A DNA stretch of 64,000 nucleotides from Geoglobus ahangari. Its GTDB lineage: Archaea > Halobacteriota > Archaeoglobi > Archaeoglobales > Archaeoglobaceae. This document shows, piece after piece, positions 43,285 to 52,009 of the stretch; position 1 is the first letter of the stretch, and the number at the start of each line of letters is the position of its first letter. Both the position numbers and the translations under genes were made by a program. The stretch covers positions 1,488,001-1,552,000 of the forward strand of contig NZ_CP011267.1 of the NCBI RefSeq assembly GCF_001006045.1, given 5' to 3'. A model generated the notes under the pieces. It did not search any database and was not told where the DNA came from. It was given only the letters and a program-made list of their open reading frames with translations.

Positions 43285-44552
43285 AGCCGGTCAGGCTCTA
43301 CAGCGTCCTGAGAGAAGAGGAGTATCCGTTCATACTCGAGTCTGCTGACAGGCACAGCAGAAGGGCCCGTTACTCGTACATCTCCGCGAACCCTGACTTT
43401 GTGGTTGAGGTTGGTGAAAGGGGAACGGTGGTGGACGGAACGCGCGTCTCAAAGGAGAGAGACCCATTCAGGGCCCTCAAGAGCTTCAGCCTGAGCGCGT
43501 CGGGAAGGAGGTTCTCCGGAGGATTCGTTGGCTACATCTCGTACGACAGCGTCCTTCAGCACATTGGTGAGAGGGTGGAGAAGGGTTCGGTTTTCGGTCA
43601 TTACAGCTCATTCTTCGCCTTCGACCACCTCGAAAACAGGCTGTACTTCTTCGCCGATAGCGATGAGGAGCTTAAGTGGGCTGAAAGGGCTGTGAGGAGG
43701 GCGAAGAGGGCTGAGATCGAGTCAGAGGATGGGACGTCGGAGATTGCGGGACAGGATTCTGGCATGGAGGAGTTTGTCGAGGATGTTCTTAGGGCGAAGG
43801 AGCACATTTTTGCTGGAGACGTCTTTCAGGTCGTCATTTCGAGGGAGTATGTCGTGGACACAGATCTGTCCCCCTTTCAGGCCTACCTGAACCTGCGAAG
43901 GCTGAACCCAAGCCCGTACATGTTCTGCCTCGAGTTTGACGTTGCGCTTGCGGGCTCCTCTCCGGAAACCCTCGCGAGCGTGGAAAACGGCTACCTGAAG
44001 GTCAACCCCATAGCCGGCACCGCGAGGAGAGGGAAGAGTGAGAAAGAGGACGATGAAATCGTGATGAAGCTTCTGGAGGACGAGAAGGAAAGGGCAGAGC
44101 ACGTGATGCTTGTGGATCTGGCGAGAAATGACGTCAGAAAGGTGTGCAGGGCAGGGAGTGTGGAGGTCGTCAGGTTCATGGAGGTGCTGAAGTACAGCCA
44201 CGTGATGCACATCGAGAGCGAGGTGAGGGGAAGACTGAAGGAGGGCTGCGACGTCTTCGACGCAATTTCAGCATGCTTTCCAGCAGGTACGCTCACGGGA
44301 GCGCCGAAGATCAGGGCAATTGAGATCATAGATGGGATCGAGCGATCCAGGAGGGGAGTTTACGGCGGAGCGGTGGGCTACTTCTCCCATGAAGCGGACT
44401 TTGCAATAGCTATCAGGATGGCGGAATTCGGGAAAAAGGTCAGAGTGAGGGCTGGAGCGGGGATAGTTGCCGACTCCGTGCCTGAAAGGGAGTTCTTCGA
44501 GACCGAGAGGAAGATGGAGGCGGTTTTAAGGGCCCTGGGGGTGGAGAGGTGA
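43257..44552 (+). CDS. trpE: Anthranilate synthase component I
   Basis: 431 residues, the short archaeal form. The tryptophan-binding motif near the N terminus is kept (FILESADRHSRRARYSYI), so feedback inhibition is likely. The chorismate-binding core has NPSPYMFCLEF, PIAGTARRG, DEKERAEHVMLVDLARND, GTLTGAPKIRAIEII. Works with TrpG. Overlaps trpG at GTGA. Confidence 0.95.
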   Translation: MRVRQLDPVEPVRLYSVLREEEYPFILESADRHSRRARYSYISANPDFVVEVGERGTVVDGTRVSKERDPFRALKSFSLSASGRRFSGGFVGYISYDSVLQHIGERVEKGSVFGHYSSFFAFDHLENRLYFFADSDEELKWAERAVRRAKRAEIESEDGTSEIAGQDSGMEEFVEDVLRAKEHIFAGDVFQVVISREYVVDTDLSPFQAYLNLRRLNPSPYMFCLEFDVALAGSSPETLASVENGYLKVNPIAGTARRGKSEKEDDEIVMKLLEDEKERAEHVMLVDLARNDVRKVCRAGSVEVVRFMEVLKYSHVMHIESEVRGRLKEGCDVFDAISACFPAGTLTGAPKIRAIEIIDGIERSRRGVYGGAVGYFSHEADFAIAIRMAEFGKKVRVRAGAGIVADSVPEREFFETERKMEAVLRALGVER

Positions 44553-45109
44553 TCCTCGTCATAGACAACCGCGACTCATTCGTGTGGAACCTCGTCGAAT
44601 ACGTCTCGCTGTTCGACAGGGTGAGGGTTGTGGGAAATACCTTGACGGCTGCAGAGGTGAAAAGGCTCGATCCAGACGGAATCATCATCTCGCCCGGTCC
44701 GGGGCATCCTGAGAACAGAAGGGATGTGGGAAACTGCCCGGAGATCATACTGAAGTCTGAAGTCCCCGTTCTCGGGGTCTGTCTCGGACACCAGATCATC
44801 GCCCAAGTTTTTGGAGGCAGGGTGGAGAGGGTTAGTCCCGTCCACGGGAAGGCGAGCCTGATCGAGCATGATGGCAAAGGCATCTTTCGCGGGGTTTCAA
44901 GGCCGCTGAAGGCCGGGAGGTATCACTCCCTTGCAGTGACTGAAGTGCCGGACGGGTTCAGGGTTACTGCCGTTTCTGGTGGCGTTGTGATGGGCATCAG
45001 GAGCAGGGATGGGCTGCTGGAGGGGGTGCAGTTTCACCCCGAGAGTGTGCTGACGCCGAGAAGCGAGGGGCTCAGGATTGTGAGGAACTTTGTGGAGGCC
45101 TGCAGATGA
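44549..45109 (+). CDS. trpG: Anthranilate synthase component II (glutamine amidotransferase)
   Basis: 186 residues, class I amidotransferase with the nucleophile in VLGVCLGHQII and catalytic His-Glu in VQFHPESVLTPRSEG. Starts at GTG 44549 overlapping the trpE stop (GTGA). Supplies ammonia to TrpE. Short 'HGK' motif near VHGKASLIEHD fits TrpG rather than PabA, and the operon confirms it. Confidence 0.95.
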   Translation: MILVIDNRDSFVWNLVEYVSLFDRVRVVGNTLTAAEVKRLDPDGIIISPGPGHPENRRDVGNCPEIILKSEVPVLGVCLGHQIIAQVFGGRVERVSPVHGKASLIEHDGKGIFRGVSRPLKAGRYHSLAVTEVPDGFRVTAVSGGVVMGIRSRDGLLEGVQFHPESVLTPRSEGLRIVRNFVEACR

Positions 45110-45723
45110 TTGTGAAGGTGTGCGGCATAAGGAGCACTGAGGAGCTCGAGCTCGTAGAGAGATATGCGGACTTCACAGGAGTCGTGATGGATGGCAGCTC
45201 GAGAAGATTCGCCGGGCGGGAAAGGGCGAGGGAGATAGTGGAGGTGGCCTCGATACCGGTCTTCGTGGTCCTAACATGCGACAGCTTCGAGGAGGCTTAC
45301 AAAATCGCGGGTGAGATAAGCGCGGAGAACATTCAGGTGCACTCCCAGAATTTTCCGGCTGAGGACTTTCAGATGCTGAAGGAGCACGGATTCAGGCTGA
45401 TAAAAGCGTTCAGGATTCCAAAGCACTCCGAAGACTTCAGAAGGGATGCAGTGGAAATAATCAGGATGATCGAGCAGTACCGTCCAGACTATCCCCTCCT
45501 CGACACCGGGAAGGGTACTGGTGAGGTTCACGACCTGAGGGTCAGCAGGGAGGTTGCAAAGGCTGAGAGAATAATTCTCGCGGGAGGCCTGAATCCCGGG
45601 AATGTGAGGCACGCTGTCGAGTTCGTGAAGCCACTGGGTGTGGACGTGTCAAGCGGTGTGGAGAGGGACGGAAGGAAGGATGAGGCCCTTGTAAGGGCAT
45701 TTGTGAAGGAGGTGAGAGGATGA
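45106..45723 (+). CDS. trpF: Phosphoribosylanthranilate isomerase
   Basis: 205 residues, a TIM barrel with the catalytic Cys in VKVCGIRS, a catalytic Asp in PLLDTGKGTGEVHDL and the phosphate site ILAGGLNPGN and DVSSGVERDGRKD. Amadori rearrangement step. ATGA overlaps at both ends with trpG and the ACT gene. Confidence 0.94.
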   Translation: MIVKVCGIRSTEELELVERYADFTGVVMDGSSRRFAGRERAREIVEVASIPVFVVLTCDSFEEAYKIAGEISAENIQVHSQNFPAEDFQMLKEHGFRLIKAFRIPKHSEDFRRDAVEIIRMIEQYRPDYPLLDTGKGTGEVHDLRVSREVAKAERIILAGGLNPGNVRHAVEFVKPLGVDVSSGVERDGRKDEALVRAFVKEVRG

Positions 45724-46067
45724 TTGAGGTTCATGAGGAGGTTTTTGCGGTCGTCAATGTTGGGAGCCTTGGGAATGCGGACTTCTTTGCGGCGGTCAGG
45801 GATGCTGACGGGAAGCTCACGCTGATTCTTCCCGAGAAACACCTGAAGGATCTTGAGTTTTCAGAGGTGGAGAAGGGATTCAGGCTGATAACCTTCAGAA
45901 CCAAGCTCCCGTTCGACACGGTTGGGTTTATAGCCAAGGTATCCTCAGCACTTGCTCGGGAAGGAATCCCGATTCTCGTGCTCTCATCATTCTCCACAGA
46001 CCACATTCTCGTCAGGAACGAGCATGTCGAGAGAGCGGTCGAGATTCTCGAAAAGGTGGTCTTATGA
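45720..46067 (+). CDS. ACT-domain protein within the trp operon
   Basis: 115 residues, a small beta-alpha-beta protein. The C-terminal half reads like an ACT domain ([39 protein letters not shown]), and the N-terminal half ([20 protein letters not shown]) may be a second, diverged repeat. ACT domains bind amino acids. Placed between trpF and trpB with four-base ATGA overlaps on both sides, it is made in step with the trp enzymes and may sense tryptophan or serine. No enzyme activity is apparent. Confidence 0.8.
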   Translation: MIEVHEEVFAVVNVGSLGNADFFAAVRDADGKLTLILPEKHLKDLEFSEVEKGFRLITFRTKLPFDTVGFIAKVSSALAREGIPILVLSSFSTDHILVRNEHVERAVEILEKVVL

Positions 46068-47230
46068 GGTTTGGCGAGTTTGGAGGAAGGTTTGTCCCTG
46101 AGATGCTCATACCTCCGCTTGAGGAGCTTGAGGAGAAGTACGAGGAGCTGAAGGAGAGTGAGGAATTCAAGAGAGAGCTTGATGAGCTGCTGAGGAGCTA
46201 TGCAGGACGGCCAACACCACTTTACTACGCCGAAAACCTGAGCAGAAAGGTTGGAGGGGCAAAAATCTACCTCAAAAGGGAGGATCTGCTCCACAGCGGA
46301 GCCCACAAGATAAACAACACCCTCGGACAGGCTCTTCTCGCCAAGCACATGGGTAAGAGCAGGCTCATAGCCGAGACGGGGGCCGGACAGCATGGTGTAG
46401 CAACAGCCATGGCAGGGGCAAAGCTCGGGCTGAAGGTGGACGTGTACATGGGGGCTGAGGATGTTGAAAGGCAGAGGCAGAACGTCTTCAGGATGCGCCT
46501 GCTTGGGGCGAACGTAATTCCAGTTGAGAGCGGGAGCAGAACCCTCAAAGATGCAATAAACGAGGCCCTGAGGGACTGGAGCAGAACTTTCGAAAGCTCT
46601 CATTACCTCATCGGCTCCGTGGTTGGCCCCCACCCATACCCAACAATTGTCAGGGACTTTCAGTCCGTCATTGGCAGGGAGATCAGGGCACAGATCCTCG
46701 AAGCTGAAGGATGTTTGCCAGAGGCAATAATCGCGTGCGTTGGGGGAGGGAGCAACGCCATCGGGGCGTTTTATGAGTTCATCAAGGACAAAGAGGTTAG
46801 GTTGATAGGGGTTGAGGCAGGAGGTAGGGGAATAGAGAGCGGGGAGCATGCTGCAAGTCTAAACGCAGGAGAAAAGGGAGTGTTGCACGGAATGCTCTCG
46901 TATTTCCTTCAGGATGAGGATGGTCAGATTCTCGACACCCACAGCATCTCAGCTGGCCTTGACTACCCGGGAGTGGGACCAGAGCACGCGTGGCTCAGAG
47001 AGACCGGGAGGGCTGAGTACGTAACAGCATCGGATGATGAAGCTCTCGCAGCCTTCATGGAGCTGTCGAGGACTGAGGGGATAATCCCGGCCCTCGAATC
47101 TTCCCACGCTCTGGCATATGCGATGAAGCTCGCGGAGCAGCTCGACAGGGATAGCGTTGTGGTAGTGAACCTCTCGGGCAGGGGTGACAAGGATATGGGC
47201 ATCGTGATGGAGGTGCTGGGGAATGCTTGA
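46064..47230 (+). CDS. trpB: Tryptophan synthase beta chain (TrpB1 type)
   Basis: 388 residues. The PLP lysine is in [15 protein letters not shown], with [14 protein letters not shown], the phosphate loop [12 protein letters not shown] and [18 protein letters not shown], with the catalytic Glu near LIAETGAGQ. Length and sequence fit TrpB1, the form working with TrpA. Overlaps the ACT gene by four bases and trpA by eight. Confidence 0.96.
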   Translation: MRFGEFGGRFVPEMLIPPLEELEEKYEELKESEEFKRELDELLRSYAGRPTPLYYAENLSRKVGGAKIYLKREDLLHSGAHKINNTLGQALLAKHMGKSRLIAETGAGQHGVATAMAGAKLGLKVDVYMGAEDVERQRQNVFRMRLLGANVIPVESGSRTLKDAINEALRDWSRTFESSHYLIGSVVGPHPYPTIVRDFQSVIGREIRAQILEAEGCLPEAIIACVGGGSNAIGAFYEFIKDKEVRLIGVEAGGRGIESGEHAASLNAGEKGVLHGMLSYFLQDEDGQILDTHSISAGLDYPGVGPEHAWLRETGRAEYVTASDDEALAAFMELSRTEGIIPALESSHALAYAMKLAEQLDRDSVVVVNLSGRGDKDMGIVMEVLGNA

Positions 47231-47972
47231 CAGGTCTCTGGTTACGTTCATCACTGCAGGCGATCCGAGTCCGAAAAAAACCCTGGACTTCATGCTCGTT
47301 CTCGAGAGGTACTCTGACGTGATCGAGCTCGGAATCCCATTCAGCGATCCTGTCGCTGACGGCAGTGTGATACAGAAAGCAAACGTCAGAGCATTGAAGA
47401 ACGGGTTCAGAGTCAGGAGTGTCTTCGAAATCGTGAGGGAGTTCAGAGAGCATTCTGAAAGGAGGGTCGTGCTTATGACCTACTACAACCCCGTGTTCAG
47501 GATGGGTGTTGAGAAGTTCGTCAGGCTCTCTGCTGAAGCGGGGGTTGATGGCATGATCGTTGTTGACCTGCCGGCAGACAGCAGCGAGGAGTACGTGAGG
47601 ATCTGCAAAAAACACGGAATCAGAACGATCTTCATCGCCTCGCCCAACACCACTGACGAGAGGCTGAGGGTTATTGATAACGCGAGCACGGGTTTTGTTT
47701 ATCTGACCTCTGACTATGGCACGACGGGCAGAAGGGATAAAATCGGGGAGAAAGCTTTCGATCTTCTCAGGAGGGCCAAGAATATTTGCAGGAATCCCGT
47801 TGGCGTGGGATTCGGCGTCTCCAAGGCGGAGCATGTCAGAAGTCTGATCGATGCTGGGGCTGACGGGGTGATAGTGGGGAGTGCGATCGTGGAGCTTGTG
47901 GAGAAGCATGGCAAAGATGCGGATGGGTACATTGAGGAGAGGGTGAGGGAGCTTGCGAAGGGGCTTGGCTAA
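47223..47972 (+). CDS. trpA: Tryptophan synthase alpha chain
   Basis: 249 residues, TIM barrel: [16 protein letters not shown], the catalytic Glu in [15 protein letters not shown] with its catalytic Asp, [27 protein letters not shown] and [12 protein letters not shown]. Releases indole from indoleglycerol phosphate for TrpB. Last gene of the operon. Confidence 0.95.
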   Translation: MLDRSLVTFITAGDPSPKKTLDFMLVLERYSDVIELGIPFSDPVADGSVIQKANVRALKNGFRVRSVFEIVREFREHSERRVVLMTYYNPVFRMGVEKFVRLSAEAGVDGMIVVDLPADSSEEYVRICKKHGIRTIFIASPNTTDERLRVIDNASTGFVYLTSDYGTTGRRDKIGEKAFDLLRRAKNICRNPVGVGFGVSKAEHVRSLIDAGADGVIVGSAIVELVEKHGKDADGYIEERVRELAKGLG

Positions 47973-47977
47973 CTCTT

Positions 47978-48406
47978 CTAAAGAAGATTTTCAATGGCTT
48001 CTTTGATACTCCAGATCTGTATCACTCTCCTCTTTTTTATTTCGTCAAAGTGCTTGTCATTTGTAATCAATATGGCGTCAGCCTTCAGACACGTAGAAGC
48101 ATGGTAGATGTCGGCAAATTCGTTTTTTGGCATAAATTTCTTGCAAATCTCTACGCTATGAATGTCGGGTTCAACAAGCCTGATTTTTTCCTCGATTACT
48201 TCCAGTAAAATTGACCCAGATCTTCCGAGATATTCTTTGTATCTTCTGTATTCTTCCAGCAGAACTGAATTTCCAACAAGCTCTATTTCCTCGGAAAAAC
48301 ACAATTTGAATATCAATGCGGTAGATTTTGTGATTCCAGACTTCGCCGACGCGATGAAAAGATTTGTATCAGGAAAGATTCTCAATCTTCTCTTTTGCAA
48401 TCTCAT
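47978..48406 (-). CDS. vapC: PIN-domain toxin (VapC-like)
   Basis: 142 residues: first acidic residue in RIFPDTNLFIASAKSG, then SVLLEEYRRY, an acidic ADIYHASTCLKADAILITND and the last Asp in ITNDKHFD, the PIN active-site order. PIN toxins are RNases that stop translation. It overlaps the antitoxin gene by 38 bases. AT-rich codon use contrasts with the trp operon, and its stop lies close to that of trpA, convergent. Confidence 0.85.
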   Translation of the reverse strand: MRLQKRRLRIFPDTNLFIASAKSGITKSTALIFKLCFSEEIELVGNSVLLEEYRRYKEYLGRSGSILLEVIEEKIRLVEPDIHSVEICKKFMPKNEFADIYHASTCLKADAILITNDKHFDEIKKRRVIQIWSIKEAIENLL

Positions 48407-48626
48407 TCACATCCTGTTTTATTTTTTCGATGTCTCTGCTCTTTAACGATTTGAATTCCTCTAAGGCCTCATTTATCATCTGGGTGAAGTCTATCTTCCT
48501 CATGACAAGGATGTTGCTGGAAAGCTTGAAAATCAGAAGTTCATCATCTTCTCTGAGCATTAACTCCTCTCTTATTTCTTTGGGTATTGTAATCCTGCCT
48601 CTCTTATCGAGTTTTGCAATGACCAT
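48369..48626 (-). CDS. vapB: AbrB-type antitoxin (VapB-like)
   Basis: 85 residues: an AbrB/SpoVT swapped-hairpin domain (VIAKLDKRGRITIPKEIREEL) and a helical C-terminal half that would wrap the toxin (QMINEALEEFKSLKSRDIEK). Leaderless ATG 48626 from the TATA box CATTATATAATT (about 48648-48659) with the operator below in between. Operon with the PIN toxin. Confidence 0.88.
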   Translation of the reverse strand: MVIAKLDKRGRITIPKEIREELMLREDDELLIFKLSSNILVMRKIDFTQMINEALEEFKSLKSRDIEKIKQDVNEIAKEKIENLS

Positions 48627-48629
48627 CGA

Positions 48630-48647
48630 TTACCCATCTGTGGGTAA
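48630..48647. promoter_or_regulatory. vapBC operator
   Basis: TTACCCATCTGTGGGTAA has perfect 7-bp arms and lies between the TATA box and the first codon of the antitoxin, the position of an autorepressor site. Upstream (48660-48898) about 240 bases hold no clear gene, only a short 31-codon frame at 48688 without support. Confidence 0.65.
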
Positions 48648-48898
48648 AATTATATAATGTTTTTCTTTCGTTCCATTGGTAATTGCATGATTGCGAGGAC
48701 AAGAAAAACAATGCTTGTAAACACTGTGTTGATCCATAATCTCTACGTTAATATCTTCTTTCCAACTTGCTCAGCCTGAAACGGCGTGTTGGCTTAATTT
48801 GGGGTCTGCCAAACGGGGTAAATTCCCGAATGCCCACTTTAAACATATAATTTACTCAATCAGGTAAAATTTTTAAATCTAAAACAGATGAAAATGTC

Positions 48899-49262
48899 GT
48901 GCATGCGATAGAAGTTCTAAATCTCGAAAAAAGATTTGGAAATACAAAAGCCCTTGATGGACTCACATTCAGCGTTGGGAAAGGAGAGATCTACACACTC
49001 CTCGGTAAGAACGGTGCTGGCAAAAGCACGACCCTTAAAATTCTTGCAGGGCTTCTCCGGCCCGATAATGGCTGTGCGAGAATCCTCGGACGTGATGTTA
49101 GAGACAGAAAGTCAGTACTCGAGCGAGTTGGTTACATTCCAGAGGAGCCTGTCCTGTTCCCGTATCTAACGGCGAGAGAAGTTCTGATGTTCTCTGCAAG
49201 GATGAGCGGGATGGACGAATGGGAGGATAGAGTGAGATATCTGTTGGAGGTGATCAGCTTCT
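48899..49262 (+). pseudogene. ABC transporter ATP-binding protein, truncated
   Basis: From a start near 48899-48902 (HAIEVLNLEKRFGNTKALDG) with Walker A GKNGAGKST near residue 37, a full N-terminal half of an ABC ATPase is present up to about residue 121 (RVRYLLEVISF). The signature LSGGQ motif, Walker B and the switch His are missing: the sequence jumps to membrane-protein sequence at about 49260. A TATA-like AAATTTTTAAATC lies just upstream. It cannot hydrolyse ATP. Confidence 0.75.
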
Positions 49263-49907
49263 CGCCCAAGGTGGAAGTCCGGAGCTCAAACAGCATGAGC
49301 TGGGGAACAAAGCCGGTGACCGAGCTGAGAAGAATGAAGGTGCACTACATTCCATTACTCGCGATTCCCGCCTACCTCATCGCAGAATTCATCACTCTCT
49401 ACCTTCCTTCGGGATTGCCAGATTATTTCGCACTGTACTTTGCGATTCCAGCCGTGTCGTTCATGGACTTTCTTGCGAGGCAGGAGTCCTCGACGTTCTG
49501 GCTCTACAGGTCGAGCGATGTGGTCAGCGAATTCACAAAGGTGACAATCTTGAAGGTAGTACTTGGAGGATATGCAGTTTACCTCCCTTCAGCAGCCTTC
49601 GTTTACCCGTTAGTCTCAGATTTAATCTGGATTTACGTTTCGACCATATCTCTACCATTCATGTCCGTAATATGCACAGTTCTGGCTCTCAGAGATCTGT
49701 CGAAACCAAGGGGGGAGGCTGTTACATCTGTTCGGAGTGGAAAAGGGGACGGTGGGTGTTGCACACTTCTTCTTGCTGTCGCTGGTAGCAGGAGTTATCT
49801 ATGCTCTGACGCTTTATGCTGGGTACTACTCAGCCCTCGTGATTCTGCTCCTGCCACTCTGCATGCCCATTCTGAAAAAGATTGGCAGCGAGGTGGATGT
49901 CGCGTGA
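49263..49907 (+). pseudogene. ABC-type permease remnant (5'-truncated, frameshifted)
   Basis: The reading frame continues with hydrophobic segments (YIPLLAIPAYLIAEFITLYL, DLIWIYVSTISLPFMSVICT). After six G at 49710-49715 the real frame shifts: one G fewer gives HLFGVEKGTVGVAHFFLL, then LVAGVIYALTLYAGYYSALV to the stop TGA 49905-49907. It has lost its N-terminal part by the deletion that joined it to the ATPase. It overlaps the next gene by four bases (GTGA), as an intact operon would. Confidence 0.65.
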
Positions 49908-50494
49908 AGGCAGTCGTTTACAGAGATAAGAGGAAAAGCACGATCACGTTCGCCATCTTTCTGGTGGGTGTCTTTCTGGCCTCGCTTGCGATGGTCTATG
50001 CAGGGCTGTCTGAAGCTGCGATTCTGGCGTTCTTTGTGGTGATTTATCTGGCCTTAAGAGTACCACTGTTTGTTTTTGCCAAAAGCGCGGAGTCTGTGGA
50101 GGTGGACGTGATTGAGGAGGTGGAGACAAGCCCTTCAGCAGTTTTCAGGGCGATGATCGGGAATTCAAAAGCTTTTATAATCTGTTTCTCGTCTCTGGTT
50201 GCTGCACTCATCCTGTTCGTCGCTATTATCCCTCAATACACGTTCTTTCCACTTAACATGCTTCTGATCCTCCTTGTTGTTTCGGTGTTCAGAAACACTC
50301 GCCTGAAGGTCTGCAGACAGGGGATCGTGGATGGTGGGAGCGCCTTAATTCCCTGGAGCGAGTTCTCCGGTGTGAGGAACGTCGGAGGACTGATAATTCT
50401 CGAGAGGAGGTTTGCTTTTCCTGTTGTTCTTCCAGAGCGGAAGGATTTGCTGCAGACAATTGGAGATCTCCTCGGCCCGAAAGCCAGCGGGTAA
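49904..50494 (+). CDS. Membrane protein of the former ABC transporter operon
   Basis: 196 residues from GTG 49904: a basic N terminus, four hydrophobic segments in two pairs (TFAIFLVGVFLASLAMVYAG, ILAFFVVIYLALRVPLFVFA, FIICFSSLVAALILFVAII, MLLILLVVSVF), and a C-terminal strand-rich domain (GIVDGGSALIPWSEFSGVRN) like a bacterial PH-like domain. It is the only undamaged gene of the locus, but it may not be functional without its partners. Confidence 0.6.
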   Translation: MKAVVYRDKRKSTITFAIFLVGVFLASLAMVYAGLSEAAILAFFVVIYLALRVPLFVFAKSAESVEVDVIEEVETSPSAVFRAMIGNSKAFIICFSSLVAALILFVAIIPQYTFFPLNMLLILLVVSVFRNTRLKVCRQGIVDGGSALIPWSEFSGVRNVGGLIILERRFAFPVVLPERKDLLQTIGDLLGPKASG

Positions 50495-50528
50495 AATTAT
50501 TTTAACTCTCCACACCCATCACTCATGA

Positions 50529-51398
50529 ATGGTCAAGAGCCTGTCGGATCTCAAGGGATACCAGATAGTCGGGAAGCATTCGGCAGTAAAGACGTGTCTG
50601 TGGCTCAAGAAGTCGCTCAAGGATGAGGGTTACTGCTACAAACAGAAGTTTTACGGGATAGCGAGCCACCGCTGTCTTCAGATGTCCCCAGCCCTGATCT
50701 GCAACCTCTCGTGCGTTCACTGCTGGAGACCCCTTGATTTAATGCCTCCCTTCACCGAGTGGGACGAGCCGGAGTTCATCTTCGAGGAGTCCATAAAGGC
50801 CCAGCACCGATTGCTGAGCGGCTTCCACGGGACTGAGGGGGTGAACAGGAGGAAGCTTGAGGAGGCCTACAGGCCGAATCAGGTGGCGATAAGCCTCATA
50901 GGCGAGCCCACTCTGTATCCGAGAATCGACGAGCTGGTTGAGGTTTACAGGAGAAACGGCTTCACCACATTCCTTGTTACCAACGGCACGAACCCGCAGG
51001 CTGTGGAGAGGGTTGAGCCCTACCAGCTCTACCTGAGCATAACTGCATGGAATGCAGAATCCCACAGAGCCCTGCAGGGCAGAGACCAGTGGGGTAAAGT
51101 AGAGGAGACGATGAGGATTATGGCCGAAAAGGACAGCAGAACCGTGATAAGGCTAACGCTGATGAGGAACGTGAACATGGAGCCGGAGAAGTTTGTTGAA
51201 ATTGTGGACAAAGTTCAGCCCGACTTCATAGAGGCCAAGGCCTACATGCACCTCGGGCATTCAAGGCTCAGGCTCGACAGGAGTGCAATGCCGTCCCACG
51301 AGGAGATCAGGGAGTTCTCCGAGAGGCTCGCGAGGCTGACAGGCTATGAGGTTAAGGATGAGAGCGAGATAAGCAGGGTGGTGCTCCTTGAGAGGTGA
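50529..51398 (+). CDS. taw1: 4-demethylwyosine synthase Taw1/TYW1
   Basis: 289 residues. The radical SAM motif CNLSCVHCWRP is near residue 58-68 with two upstream cysteines (KTCLWLK, GYCYKQK, HRCLQMSP) that bind the second cluster. SLIGEPTLYP and VTNGTNP are typical. It condenses pyruvate with m1G37 in tRNA-Phe to make the tricyclic wyosine core. Its stop overlaps the translin gene by 11 bases. Confidence 0.93.
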   Translation: MVKSLSDLKGYQIVGKHSAVKTCLWLKKSLKDEGYCYKQKFYGIASHRCLQMSPALICNLSCVHCWRPLDLMPPFTEWDEPEFIFEESIKAQHRLLSGFHGTEGVNRRKLEEAYRPNQVAISLIGEPTLYPRIDELVEVYRRNGFTTFLVTNGTNPQAVERVEPYQLYLSITAWNAESHRALQGRDQWGKVEETMRIMAEKDSRTVIRLTLMRNVNMEPEKFVEIVDKVQPDFIEAKAYMHLGHSRLRLDRSAMPSHEEIREFSERLARLTGYEVKDESEISRVVLLER

Positions 51399-51972
51399 TT
51401 ACCTGCAAAGGCTCAGGGCTGAGCTGGAGGAGAAGGAGAGGGTGAGGGAGGAGCTCATACTGAAGTCGAGGGAGCTCAGGCTGAACAGCTCGAAGGCGAT
51501 TGCAAACATCCACGCCGGCAGGTTCGAGAAGTCCGGAGAGTTTTTGAAGAAAGCAGAGGAGCTGCTCGACGATGTCCTAAGCTACAGGGACAGGTATCCG
51601 GAGCTGTTCTACCTCGCCCACGATGCGGTTCAGGAGTTTGTTGAGGCATACGCTTTCAGGCACATCGTCGAGAGGCTGGAGCTCCCAGAAGACCTTCCGG
51701 TGGACATCCCCCAGTCCGTTCTCCCCGGCCTTGCCGACTGCGTGGGAGAGATGAGGAGGTACGCGCTTACGCTCATGGTCAGGGGAGAGGAGTTTGATAG
51801 GGTGGAGAGGATAATCCAGCTGATGGAGGAAATCTACTTCACCCTGATAGAGTTCGACTTCCACGACAAGCTCACCAGCAATCTAAGGCCAAAGCTCGAC
51901 ATGGCGAGGAACGCGATAGAGAGGACGAAGTCCGACTACCTCACGGCAAGGGTATCGAGAGCGGTGGAGTGA
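51388..51972 (+). CDS. Translin-family RNA-binding protein
   Basis: 194 residues, all helix. ELILKSRELRLNSSKAIANIH, FYLAHDAVQEFVEAYAFRHI and MEEIYFTLIEFDFHDKLTSNL match the translin/TRAX family, which in A. fulgidus forms an octameric RNase like C3PO. The acidic residues of the catalytic helix (E/D in AVQEFVEAYA) appear present. Start TTG 51388 inside the end of taw1; no better start is available. Confidence 0.85.
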   Translation: MRGDYLQRLRAELEEKERVREELILKSRELRLNSSKAIANIHAGRFEKSGEFLKKAEELLDDVLSYRDRYPELFYLAHDAVQEFVEAYAFRHIVERLELPEDLPVDIPQSVLPGLADCVGEMRRYALTLMVRGEEFDRVERIIQLMEEIYFTLIEFDFHDKLTSNLRPKLDMARNAIERTKSDYLTARVSRAVE

Positions 51973-52009
51973 GAAAAGCTTTTCTTTTTTCCCTGCAACA
52001 GGCCTTTCA

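Noticed and set aside
48660-48898. Small plus-strand frame at 48688
   Set aside because: 31 codons without ribosome site or similarity; the region looks like intergenic or decayed sequence.
48899-50494. A single 531-residue ABC transporter protein
   Set aside because: The ATPase lacks signature and Walker B motifs, the middle part changes coding frame after a G run, and a new gene begins at GTG 49904; it is three genes joined by damage.
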